A DNA stretch of 64,000 nt from Panulirus ornatus (Eukaryota > Arthropoda > Malacostraca > Decapoda > Palinuridae): the NCBI RefSeq assembly GCF_036320965.1, contig NC_092265.1:1873501-1937500 (forward strand). The letters run 5' to 3'. The notes under the pieces were generated by a model. That model had not been told where the DNA came from and searched no databases. It saw only the letters and a list, made by a program, of their open reading frames with translations. A program made the position numbers and the translations under genes. Of the stretch, positions 34,301-48,531 are shown in pieces. The stretch's first letter is position 1. Every line of letters begins with the position of its first letter.

Positions 34301-37300
34301 TACACTGAAGGAATATCGGAATATCTTTTTTACTTTCCTCTGCATATGGTGAATATCATTTCAAGCTATAGTCATGGGTTCGGGTTAATCCCTTAACTCA
34401 AGATGTAAATTTACGTTAGTGAAAATAACCATAATCATCATATACATACACAAGTAATAAGCTGCCATGCCATTAGGCAAGGCCCTGCCCCTTCAAACAA
34501 ACACCCCTAAACCAATACTGAGGAAAATATACATATTTTTTTTGTAGGTGTTTTCTTATGTAACATGATATGGAAATACGCTGAGGGAATATTGGAATAT
34601 CTTTTTTACTTTCCTCTGCATATGGTGAATATCATTTCAAGCTATAGTCATGGGTTGGGGTTAATCCTTTAACTCAAGATGTAAATTTACATTAGTGATG
34701 ACATCAATTTACACAAAGAGTTTTGTGCCTCCATTTCAAGGCTATCCATCAGGCTTGGGTGGTTGCTGAGCTGACAGTTTGCAACAATTTCCACTTACAG
34801 TAAGTCAGCCTCAAGTCATACCAAAGTCAGCAAATTCTTGTGTGCTTTCTAGTAAGGAAGTTGATCAGCTTTAGCTGGATTTAGAAAGCCAAGCAGGTGG
34901 TGCTGCTAATAATTTTTCAAACTTTTATAATTTTGCTGTCGTGAAAAAATCACTAACGAATCACAATGATTATAGCAAAAAATTAGATTTAGTATATAGG
35001 TAAAGAGGATACCTTACTGGGACTTGTTTGTATATATTTTTGTACTACTAGAGAAGAAATCCAGTTACTCAGATAAAAAGAATATGCTTATCACTTACAT
35101 CAAATATTTCTTTTAAAATCTAATGAAGAAAATGAAACAAATCTGAAAACAGAAAAGCTAGATATAAAAAAATATGTTAAGCCCTGAATAATAACAAAAA
35201 TATCTTACTAGACAGTGTTCCTTGCCATGATTTAACCAATGTCCTGTCCTCCCTGTACGGATAATTCTCTGAAGCTGATTTGTTTTAACCCAAATAATTT
35301 CATCGACTCGCTCGTATCCCCAAAGCTCTAAACACTCACGACCTAACTCCATCGCTCTGAAAAGCAATTAAAAATGTTAGTTTTAACTTCATTTTGAGAA
35401 TGAAGCTTTAAGAAATGCAATATTGCATTCTAAGGATATGTCTATTTTTGTGTCCTTTCCAAAAAAGGGCTATTATTCTTTCATTTACAATAAATAAAGC
35501 TAAATCCCAGATTTACAACAAGTGTCATATGCAAATTTTATGCCTAGCTTCTTAGTTGTTGTAAACATCTCATATTTTAAGGCTACACACCTGAAAAAAG
35601 CATCTAAAATAGCTGCAAAAAAGAATTTCTACAGACTAAGTCAGGTACAGCACCTTTGAAGCACACACAAGCACACTTTACAGGTGGACAGAAACAGAGA
35701 GCTCTATATCTTTCTGTTATCTTTAAAGAATTGAGTTTTGGGTTCACTTCACAAATGGTTCAACATATTCACAAATGCATTTGAAACAAACATTAACTGG
35801 TAAGTCAATACTCTTGGCATTTTAGAGAATTTTTGCAGTTTCTGAAGACTACCAAAGTAAACAAGGCAGCCATATTGTATGCTGATAGCATCACCTAAGA
35901 GGGAGAACAGGATTAGACACAAAAGAGGTAAGGAAAAACATGACTAGCTATCTTTTGTGGATGAGAAGATCAGTGAAACTATAAATGAGAAAGTGAGAAA
36001 GATAGAAGAGGAATCCCAGGAAATAAAAGATGACATTGTTAAACAGTGGAGAGAATGAAGAGTAAATGAAAAAGAATCTTACACCAAATGAATGATACAG
36101 TAAACTGAAAATATATATGTTTTTCAACAAAGTTCTCTTCAGTAGGTGCTCGACTAATTCATGCACTATAATCAAATTATGTAATAGGGTAGAATGAATA
36201 CTACCCGCACATTCCATGTATTTCACAGAAGTTAACAACAGCAGCATGAGTGGAGGGCTGGAAACCCTCCCTTCTTGTAGTTCAGTTTCTTAAAAGTTGT
36301 AAGAGAAGAAGCCAAGCTGGCTGGCTGTGGGAGGAGGGGAGGCATAGTGTGGGAGGACCAGCAGTGGGCAGCTTATCAGGCGTGCCTGGGACGAGGCCAG
36401 GGGACTATGTGATCATTTTTGTTTTACACTGAATTTATCATCAACGCATTTATTTACAAATGCAAAGTACATATATTTACATGTCAGTGTGCCATACCAT
36501 CCACTTTCACCATACAATTAAGATGCAAAAGGGCCCAACATTATGTAATGCCCATCCCCTACTGCGCAAATGTTACATAATAGCTAATACTGGTGCTAAT
36601 CATGGATGGGCGAGAAAGGGTAGCTGTTTAAAGGAATTGGTAAAAAGAGGTCATGATAGTAGATGACAGATGCCACATTGCCAAAATTCAAAAAACAATC
36701 ATGACGCAAAATAGCCCAATGTTTCATAACGTTGCCTGACTTCTACTGTATGAACATTAAGTAATGTTGCCCACCTTTAATGGGTTGAAGGCTCACAATA
36801 GTGTGCCTGAATATGCATGGATATAACCATGGAGAGATATGTTGTACAGTTATGGAAAGGAGCACGGATGTTCTGGGAGATGTGTTTCCGATACCTGGGA
36901 AAGGATATGGTAATGAATGGAACCATGGGAGCTGAAGTGAGTTATGGGTGCGTAAGAGGACAATAGGTGGGAGCACTGATGAATGTTTGGAAAGAGAGGT
37001 CACCATATGGGAGGGCAAAGATGGGTATATTTGAAGGTACAGTAGTCCCAGCAGTGTTGTATGGATACAAGGCATGGGCTGTAAGTGAGAACGTATGGAA
37101 AGGGGGTGAATGTGCTGGAAATGAAATTTTTGAAGACAACATGTGGTGTGAGGAGGATGACTGAGTAAGAAATGATAAGGTAAGAGAGAACTGGGATAAT
37201 GAAAAAGAGTATGGCTGAGATACCTGAAGAGTGTGTGCTGTAATAGTCTGGTCACATGGAGAAAATGAGTGAGAAGTTGACAAAGAGGATATGTGTCAGA

Positions 37301-40300
37301 AGTGGAGACAAACAGGAGATGGAAGGATGGAGTACATAAGGTTTTGAGTGTTCAGTGCCTAAACATGCAACAGGATGCAAGGCATGCACAGGATAGAGTG
37401 AACTTGAGTGATGTGGTATATAAAGGGTAACATGAAGTCAAAAGGGAGAATCAAAGCATATGAAAGATATAATAACATAATAAAAGAAGATGGGATATAA
37501 AAAAAAAACATTGCTCAATCCTACAGGAATACAGTTATGTATAAACATTAAAGGTAAAAACTTAAAATTCTGTTTGGACTCAAAATGGCAAAAATCTTTT
37601 TTTTTTTCTGTCGCTGTCTCCCGCGTTTGCGAGGTAGCGCAAGGAAACAGACGAAAGAAATAGCCCAACCCACCCCCATACACATGTATATACATACGTC
37701 CACACACGCAAATATACATACCTACACAGCTTTCCATGGTTTACCCCAGACGCTTCACATGCCCCGATTCAATCCACTGACAGCACGTCAACCCCGGTAT
37801 ACCACATCGATCCAATTCACTCTATTCCTTGCCCTCCTTTCACCCTCCTGCATGTTCAGGCCCCGATCACTCAAAATCTTTTTCACTCCATCTTTCCACC
37901 TCCAATTTGGTCTCCCACTTCTCCTCGTTCCCTCCACCTCCGACACATATCCTCTTGGTCAATCTTTCCTCACTCATTCTCTCCATGTGCCCAAACCATT
38001 TCAAAACATCCTCTTCTGCTCTCTCAACCACGCTCTTTTTATTTCCACACATCTCTCTTACCCTTACGTTACTTACTCGATCAAACCACCTCACACCACA
38101 CATTGTCCTCAAACATCTCATTTCCAGCACATCCATCCTCCTGCGCACAACTCTATCCATAGCCCACGCCTCGCAACCATACAACATTGTTGGAACCACT
38201 ATTCCTTCAAACATACCCATTTTTGCTTTCCGAGATAATGTTCTCGACTTCCACACATTCTTCAAGGCTCCCAGAATTTTCGCCCCCTCCCCCACTCTAT
38301 GATCCACTTCCGCTTCCATGGTTCCATCCGCTGCCAGATCCACTCCCAGATATCTAAAACACTTTACTTCCTCCAGTTTTTCTCTCTCCATTCAAACTTA
38401 CCTCCCAACTGACTTGACCCTCAACCCTACTGTACCTAATAACCTTGCTCTTATTCACACTTACTCTTAACTTTCTTCTTTCACACACTTTACCAAACTC
38501 AGTCACCAGCTTCTGCAGTTTCTCACATGAATCAGCCACCAGTGCTGTATCATCAGCGAACAACAACTGACTCACTTCCCAAGCTCTCTCATCCCCAACA
38601 GACTTCATACTTGCCCCTCTTTCCCAAACACTTGCATTCACCTCCCTAACAACCCCATCCATAAACAAATTAAACAACCATGGAGACATCACACACCCCT
38701 GCCGCAAACCTACATTCACTGAGAACCAATCACTTTCCTCTCTTCCTACACGTACACATGCCTTACATCCTCGATAAAAACTTTTCACTGCTTCTAACAA
38801 CTTGCCTCCCACACCACATATTCTTAATACCTTCCACAGAGCATCTCTATCAACTCTATCATATGCCTTCTCCAGATCCATAAATGCTACATACAAATCC
38901 ATTTGCTTTTCTAAGTATTTCTCACATACATTCTTCAAAGCGAACACCTGATCCACACATCCTCTACCACTTCTGAAACCACACTGCTCTTCCCCAATCT
39001 GATGCTCTGTACATGCCTTCACCCTCTCAATCAATACCCTCCCACATAATTTACCAGGAATACTCAACAAACTTATACCTCTGTAATTTGAGCACTCACT
39101 CTTACCCCCTTTGCCTTTGTACGATGGCACTATGCACGCATTCCGCCAATCATCAGGCACCTCACCATGAGTCATACATACATTAAATAACCTTACCAAC
39201 CAGTCAATAATACAGTCACCCCCTTTTTTAATAAATTCCACTGCAATACCATCCAAACCTGCTGCCTTGCCGGCTTTCATCTTCCGCAAAGCTTTCACTA
39301 CCTCTTCTCTGTTTACCAAATCATTTTCCCTAACCCTCTTACTTTGCACACCACCTCGACCAAAACACCCTATATCTGCCACTCTATCATCAAACATATA
39401 TATATATATATTTTTTTTTTAAACTATTCGCCATTTCCCGTGTTAGCGAGGTAGCGTTAAGAACAGAGGACTGGGCCTTTGAGGGAATATCCTCACCTGG
39501 CTCCCTTCTCTGTTCCTTCTTTTGAAAAATTAAAAAAAGTAATGAGAAGGGAGGATTTCCAGCCCCCCGCTCCCTCCCCTTTTAGTTGCCTTCTATAAGT
39601 AAGGGGAATCTAAAAACATGAAACAAATGAATTTCTTACCTGCCAGTTACCCATAGAAAGATTAGTCCCTCATCTTGAATTGTAGGAATGTTCAGTTGCC
39701 TCATTTCAACATCCGACATAGTACCATAAGGAAGTTCCATGTGGATATCCCAAGGAGGATCTGCCATGATAACTGCAAATTTTCCTAGAGAAGAAAATGA
39801 AATAAGATGAGCGATGACAACCGCAGAACCAGAAACTATCCTTAAAGTGGTTTGGATTTCATCTGGTAGAGAGTAATATAATAACTGTTACACTGTTCCA
39901 AAAATGAAATGGCATGAAATATGAGACTCATTTCTGTTCTTTATCAGATGCAAATTATGGCAGTAAGGCTAGATGCAGTTGTCAACTACTGATAAATCTG
40001 GGGAACACTATTCTTTTCCCTTAATATGGTTTAAATCTGGCCACAAAAGGCAGGTGATCATTTACAAGGTAGTCATCACTCTATTATCACCATTTCAACT
40101 TGTTTACTTTGTTACTATTATGTCAAGAAAATTTCAAAATTCCAGATCTCTTTCAATATCAAACACAAAAATTTCTGACATATCAAAAACTTGCCTAGTA
40201 TAGCCATGTCCAGATATCTAAGATCACACTGTATCCATTGTGGAGGAAATAAGATAGTCCTTTCTTCTGGGCGTGGTCGTGGCATAGGCATAATGATGGA

Positions 40301-43300
40301 GGACGGCTGATCTTGCTGCTGCTGCCCAGAAACTCCTGTGTAATCTACCTCATAGTGAACATAACTGAAATGGAAAACAGTAAGCAAGGAGCTTTTCCCA
40401 GTCTAAATCAATGAATGTTCCAATATCAACCTCCTCTGTTCAACATATAATATGTGCTCAATGTCAATGCAGTGCAGTCTGCAATGACTACTCTTTTAAA
40501 AACTACATAATAAAGTGTTAAGAAAAATCTTTTACTGCTCAGACAGAAACAAGTTATAATGTCTTATGCTTTCCCTGGTTTCTCACAGTATGAGTACTAT
40601 ACCCTATCAGACAGAAGCTTAATTACAAATAACAATTGGTCACCTAACCAGCACTAACAACAAGAGGCCACCCTTAAACATTTGTACAAAATAGTTTTGC
40701 CCACTTAGATCTGACTACTTACAACTTCAGGTTACCAGTCCACATGATTTGGGACTGCCGTCCTTACAGGTGGAACAAAAAAGCATAAAGGGCGGTGGTC
40801 AAAATATAAATTCCTTGTAATTTGCTTTGAATAAAGCAAACATATTCATGAAGAAATAATTTTCCATGCTTCATAAGTAAATCACAATGAGCTACACAAT
40901 GGTTTACTGCTTATGCAACTTTAATGTTTAAAGAAAATTACCCCTAAGCTATATAACTCTTTTAACAAGGAACATATACAAAATACTTCTTGTGCAACAC
41001 ACTAGGGAGTGCTGGACTTTATTTTGAAGCCCTATTCTTGAAAAGCTTATTTTCAAACCCTTCTCTTAACCCTTAAATAGTGAGCATGGTCCAGAAATTC
41101 CATTACAGAAAGTGAAAAAAATTCCTCTTCATGAAATAATAGATTAGCATTCAAAAGTAATAGAAAATATCCAGAATGTTACGGTATTACCTTTACTCTG
41201 GTCTGGTCTACAGCTGTGTGAGGGCTGGAAGGTAGTGTGGATGACATGGCTGACAGCTCCTAAGAGAAGAGAACATGGAGCTGATGCTTCTTTCTCTGTA
41301 CTGAGCTTGTCTTCACAGTGCACTCTTATTTCATGCAAACGCATAATGTTGGTGGTGAATGACATGAATATATTTAGAAACATTACACTGTTCATACCAC
41401 TAATGTGTGACAATAGCAAGTGGCTAGCATGTGTAGGAGGAAAATTAGATAACACTTTTTTTTCTTTAGCTTGAACTTAGTTTCAAGCTCGTTTCTTGTT
41501 TCATACAAAGGCAAAGTGTTGGTGGTGAATACCATATATATATTTTGAAATATCATTCTAATCATGCAACTAAAAATGTGAGGCCAGTGCAGGAAGGATG
41601 GATACTGAAGACGTTTATTCGTTGGCAATATTCTTGTTCTTTATCCATCATCTGTTTCCACAGTCCTCCATCATCACATGCCTGCACAGAGAAAATTAGG
41701 TGCAACTGATGTGAAATTTCTTCCACAAATTTGGAGTCAATGGCAATGCCTCCCATGCAGGCCTTCCTTCTACATACTCCCACTAAGATCGCTTTCTATG
41801 ACAGATATTTCTTCAAATTTCTCATAAATTTTTCCTCAATTTCCTCACACACTGAAAAATTTAAGTTTCCTCCTCATCACATTGGTCATCCAATAATCTA
41901 CACATTTGCCACAGGGTAATCCTGTATGCATGACCTGTAGGCTGACAGCTGTGCAATTAACTTGGTGGTTGCTAGGGTACTTAGGAAAGCACAAATTTTT
42001 CCAGTGCCTTCCTGGCAATGGAGGATACCTGTAAAGGTTATCTAGGCATCCAAATATAGGACAACAATTGATGGTGGCTCTAATTTCCTTAGAGAACATC
42101 ACCTGATGGACATGATTCAAGGTTTACTTACTATCCATTTCAATATACAAATTAAGCTTATGTCCTGCAAAACTGTGAGTTGTAAATGGCATTCTGTTCA
42201 GAAACATACAATCTCTCCTTGTCACACATAATGCTTGGCAATACTTAACTCAAACAACTCATTCTTCGTGACACAATTTTCCTACCATGAGCACTAAGCG
42301 CTAGCCCAGTCTTTTGGCAAAATGGTAAGAGTAACATTGAAAAAAAATAAAAATCAACTAGCACCTAAACACAATACAATCACCAATGATTCAAATCAAT
42401 TCCATGGAAGGAGAGATATTGCTGGCTGCTGGAGCAATATATTTTCCAGAGAATATCTTACTGTACAGTGAAAATATTTTGCCAGCAATATGAAAGGAAT
42501 GAATTGGGAAAATGGCAGGGCATGAGAAGTTGGAGCCACTGAACAATGCCATTCTGCCATTCAGTATGTGGTGGCCTGGGAGGAAAAAAACTGCTGGTGG
42601 TGAAGGAGGGTGTGGTGGCCTGGGAGGGAGATAGTGGTGGTGAGGGAAAGTGTGGTAGCCAAGGAGGTAGGGATTGATGGTGGTTAGGAAGGGTGTGGTG
42701 GTAAGGGAGGTGGGGCATGGTGTTAATGTAAGAGGGTTTGCGAGCTAAGGAGGGAGGGAGTAGTGGTGGCCTAGGTGGGAGGGTGTGATAATCCTCTGTA
42801 GGAGCAAGCAGATGACGGCCCAGAAGGGTTCAAATCTGTTTGTTGCATATAAAGAAACAAAGCTCTTACCGGCATGTGTCCATGTGGAAACATGTGTTGA
42901 GGAAGGAACAATCTCCTAAGGACTCATCTGTGTGTTTTTGAATTATTTTACGAAAATGTAGTCGCCCACACTGAGGACCACCCTTTTTTGTTGCTCTCTC
43001 ACACTCTTCTTTGGTGCCATGTGGACAGAATTCTTGAACTTTCGCTCCTGGTTGTATAAAATGAAGCCACACATAATCATAATCGCAAATAGAAATTAAA
43101 ACGAATTTGCCTTATTATACAAAAGATAAGTATATGCTTAATTATGTCATGAAAAAATAAAGGCATGTCCAATTACTAAATGATGTACCCTGGTGGTATG
43201 AGCAAATCTGGTTTTGTTATTCTTAACATTATGGTTTGAGGAGGTCTTTAGGTCCCTCTAAAATCCTGGAGTCATGGTGCAGGTTTCATATCAAGACCCA

Positions 43301-46300
43301 TTCACCATACCACTCAATGAGTTTTATGCATTTGGTGGTCTGGAAACCTACCAAGGGTGACTGAAATGAGCCAACATAAGTAAGAAGCCACCTCTGTCAA
43401 CAAACTTAACATTTATAGCTGATGATCAACTGCCCTTTATCTATTTCTCTAAGCATTACTAACTCATTGATCAGATGACCATCCTATCAAAATCTTTCAA
43501 TATCCTAACAACAACTTCCCCATTTTTTTCCCCTTATACATGAAACTGAAACACACAAATTCTATACTTACTAGTTTTCTTCTTGCCAAGCAAAACAGCA
43601 AAAAGTTAATCACAGAAGCCCTAACATTCATAGAAGTCTGAGTCTAAAAAGCTACAAATAATGTAGCACAGAGATGTCAAAAAGAACTCATAAAGATAAA
43701 AAATATCTGTCACCTCTAACTTTTGTAGACAACCTCCTCGAGTTATATTGTCTGGACACTTCACTGGATAAAACTGACTTGCTCTGGGGAACTCCTGCAT
43801 ATAAGATCCCATCAACCATTCCTAGCTACAAACATGATGTTATATTTCATGGGTCATGAACATATTACAATATCGATGTAATCCAGGGAACTTTAAGATG
43901 CTACATTTCTAAGAATCTTAAATCATTGGGAACCACTTTTCTTCACATGCAAAAAAGACTAAAATGCAATATTTGTTATAAATATTACAGTGTTTGATCA
44001 TGATCATTACAATAGTAGCTGAATCTTATGTAAATGAAATATATAGGATATACCTTCCACAACTAAGTGTGTCTTGGGTCCCTCCCAAAGAATTTTTCAT
44101 ATACTAGAATGCAGGGGAAGAGAGGGTGTTCAAAGAGGGAATTAAACATTTTTTTTTTCATATATCTTTGGCAGCCATTTCTTGCAATCTACTACTTTAA
44201 ATAACATTAAATCAACTACCTAAAATGACAGTCAACTACCACAAGTTGGTCTATTTTCAGATGGAAAACCCGTAATTTCAAATCCAACATGGTTATGCAA
44301 GAAAAGGGACATGGTGGTGTTGTGCCAATGTTACATTCTTAGGGGAGATTCTTATGTGTTATCCACCTAAACTCTTGATTTCAATTAGTAACTTTGGTAA
44401 CATTTTAGCAATCATTATATATTCAAGTAAAACAATGTAAAAATCTGAAATCGATGTTTCATTATAATATACCTTTAACGTTGTCTACCACACATCAATC
44501 TTACATTCATTTTGCACAGACTAACGTGCTTCACATTTGGAGTAACTCTAACATTACCACATACTGCACACATGTTCCTTACCTCCCTGAGATCTAAATC
44601 TTTGAGCAATACTCTGTTCTTTGGCTGTAGGCTTACTCAGTAATTCCATTATTTCTTCACCAACTTTTTTTGTTTCACGTTCACGAATACTCTGTGCTGA
44701 TAACAAGCTCTGAGGAGAAATCATTACAGAGTTAGTAAGAATATTCATGACATAAGCAATAAAAGTAGATATCATATGGGTTTACTAAAAATTATCTCAG
44801 CTGGGTAAGTAGTATAAACAGGGGCAATGCATAATAACGTGAATGGTCATAGTAAGCAAGCCGAGTTTAAGAAAGACAAACATATGGCTAAATTACAGTT
44901 ACCTAATATTCAAAGGACTTTTAGTAACAGAGAGGATTTTTTTTTGTTGGAGACAATAAAGATGATGATACTGAAAATGGTATTTGTGTTATTCATAGAT
45001 GTGCTAAATGAAGATGTAAGAAAAATACCTCAAGAAATCACGAAGGAGTATGGATGCGTCTATCATGATGATATTTTTATGAAGGATGTATGTTAAATGA
45101 TAAGCTGGTCAAAAAAATATATTGCAGTCCATCTGAAATTAAAGAAGAGACAGACTACAGATGTGATCATCCGCAGGCACAGCATAGATGGTGAATAACA
45201 TGAACATATATTTAGAAATATTACACTATGCACACTAAAATGACCAGTAGGAAGGGGTATGGCTGTTATGATTCCTTATCTTGAGATGAGGGGGAGGGAC
45301 ATGAAGGTCCTGTTTTTGTTTGTATCACACTCCACTCTTATCTTTTAAACAGACAAAACTATAGAGGTGAATAATATGAATGTATGAAGAAATATTACAG
45401 TATCCAATTGATACAAGATGCAATATGTGATACTTTACAATCAAAATATGCTTAAGAGATATTCTCGCTCTTTGCTGCCATCTGCTATCAATGTCCTTCA
45501 TCTCCTGGTGATTAAATAAAAATAACATCAAGCACATTTGTTTTGTAATTTCTTCCATGGGACAAGACAAAAGACAGCAGAAATTTTTCCTGTGCCTGCC
45601 TCTAGAGGTTCCTAATGGTTTTTAAGTCAGTTGGATATCTAAAGAGAGACAGGAAAAAAATTCCCATGATAATAGCATTGAAAATGTGAGGAAACTACTG
45701 CATATAGAGGAGGTTGTAAAGAAACTATGCATAATGAGACAGAACTTGCACAACAGAAACATAAACATTAGCATAATTTCTATATTACATAAACTCTGTT
45801 TCTTTCTTACCATAACGTCATCCTCTCTTGTTTCCTTACGCTTCTCCTTCTCATTCTTGATATCCTTGTCTTCACGCAAAATCTTCATTGGAGGTTCACT
45901 AACTGGTACAGTAACCTTCTCAGCAACTGGAATTTCATCTGTAATTAAAAGGTTTGTTCTTAAGATCTAAATCAACATAAGATACATAAAATCATACAAG
46001 GCTAACTAACAGCGTCAATGATAAAATAAAAGGGGAACCGATGACACCAGGAAAGTAAAAAATAAAATAAAAATGTCAGTTTTCAGCGTGTGATCAAATG
46101 TTTCCTAACCTGAACCCTCACTTTCTACCCATCATATGAATAATAATGCCACAGTCACAATAAATGCATACATAGAGCATAACCACAAAGTGTCCTAGAG
46201 AGTTGGGAAAAATACTTTTTCAAACACCAAGCTATAATCATTCAGTAAGCTGCCTCTGACATCATACTACCAAAGCTCCATGCATAGCTGTTTTGTTATT

Positions 46301-48440
46301 CTGTCTTGAACCTGTCAAGAGTAAACCCAACCACATCAAAGAAAGGTGTTCTGGGACACAATTGAGGGCAAGTGTGGGGTCTTGCTCAAATATAGGCTTA
46401 ACACAAGCTCATAGCAGATGTTATGAGCCAACCACCTAACCTGCCCTTCAATATGTAGTTTCACCACATAAGTGTGCACAGGTGTACATGGAAGGAGGAT
46501 CTATTAACAGAAAAATGTAGGTCTTGAAGGTCATAAAAAAAAGATCTTTCTGAAGCAGAGACCTGCAAGCACTGAAAGAACATCTCTTGGTAACATACCA
46601 GCTAGGGCTTGTTAAGGTTTATTCATTAAGAAGGCAGCAACCTGACTCACTCCTTATGAGCACCTTAATGGTATCCACAGCAAATTGCTCATCTCAACAA
46701 AGTCCAATTCACACAACCATTGTGAGCCCTTACAGCTGGCTTCTCTGATGATTATTCCTGTGTAACTCTCTTCTCTTTAATTCCAGGATTGGTATTTGTA
46801 CAGTGCATACTATATCATTATTGTTTTCACCACAAACATGAAAGAATTAATATTAGTTTTGGTAGATTTGGGTGGCACATTTTGATGGAGAAACCACCAC
46901 CTCCCTCCTGCTTACATGCTCCACCACTAGAGTCCTTCAGAGCAGAATTCTTTCATTGGTTTTTATTGTGAAAATATCTTCTCTTTCTAATTCTATATTC
47001 AGTATTTCCACATTAAATTCTATTCTATCATTATTCACTGAAAACATGATAGAGTCCCTTTCATTAACTGATGAGGAAGGATCCCCAGCAAACTGGTGAA
47101 TGTTCTTGTCATGTTTTGAAAATTTTTCACACTGTCCACTTATATTTCATACTTATACCACTGTTAGTGTCATTAAGCACACTGCATCTGTATTTGCCTT
47201 TCATAAATGTCATGAGTGGGTAATAAAAATGGGATGAAAGGGAAGGTCAGTTGGGACTCAGAAAGATATTCCTAAGTGCTATAGGGCTGGTTAAAACAGA
47301 TATAATTAAATACAATATTCTGTGCTTTACTTTTTAAACACTTAGAATAATACTGCACATGATCTGTAATGTATGTTTCCTGAAATTTTATGGACATTTT
47401 TGTGAAAATCAGGTCGAAGAGTCTCCTTTAGGGAATATAAGCTCTCTTATACCACTGAATCCTAGGAAAAATTCAATTCACTATCGAGCAAACAACTAAA
47501 TTGTGTTTCCCAGGAACACATCCTCAAGTGTTGGGCAGGAAGGTAAGATACAATATATATATATATATATTGAGAAAGTTGAGAGTAAATGTGAATAAGA
47601 GCAAGGTTATTAGGTACAGTAGGGGTGAGGGTCAAGTCAATTGGGAGGTGAGTTTGAATGGAGAAAAAACTGGAGGAAGTGAAGTGTTTTAGATATCTGG
47701 GAGTGGATCTGTCAGCGGATGGAACCATGGAAGCGGAAGTGGATCATAGGGTGGGGGAGGGGGCGAAAATTTTGGGAGCCTTGAAAAATGTGTGGAAGTC
47801 GAGAACATTATCTCGGAAAGCAAAAATGGGTATGTTTGAGGGAATAGTGGTTCCAACAATGTTGTATGGTTGCGAGGCGTGGGCTATGGATAGAGTTGTG
47901 CGCAGGAGGATGGATGTGCTGGAAATGAGATGTTTGAGGACAATGTGTGGTGTGAGGTGGTTTGATCGAGTAAGTAACGTAAGGGTAAGAGAGATGTGTG
48001 GAAATAAAAAGAGCGTGGTTGAGAGAGCAGAAGAGGGTGTTTTGAAATGGTTTGGGCACATGGAGAGAATGAGTGAGGAGAGATTAACCAAGAGGATATA
48101 TGTGTCGGAGGTGGAGGGAACGAGGAGAAGAGGGAGACCAAATTGGAGGTGGAAAGATGGAGTGAAAAAGATTTTGTGTGATCGGGGCCTGAACATGCAG
48201 GAGGGTGAAAGGAGGGCAAGAAATAGAGTGAATTGGAGTCATGTGGTATACAGGGGTTGACGTGCTGTCAGTGGATTGAAGCAAGGCATGTGAAGCGTCT
48301 GGGGTAAACCATGGAAAGCTGTGTAGGTATGTATATTTGCGTGTGTGGACGTGTGTATGTACATGTGTATGGGGGGGGGGGGGCATTTCTTTCGTCTGTT
48401 TCCTTGCGCTACCTCGCAAACGCGGGAGACAGCGACAAAG

Positions 48441-48531
<91 letters not shown>

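Noticed and set aside
40190..40194. Alternative GT donor (AA|GTTTTT) for METTL3 exon 7
   Set aside because: Joining it to exon 8 gives the wrong frame and destroys the DPPW region; the GC donor gives the conserved ILGKFAV.
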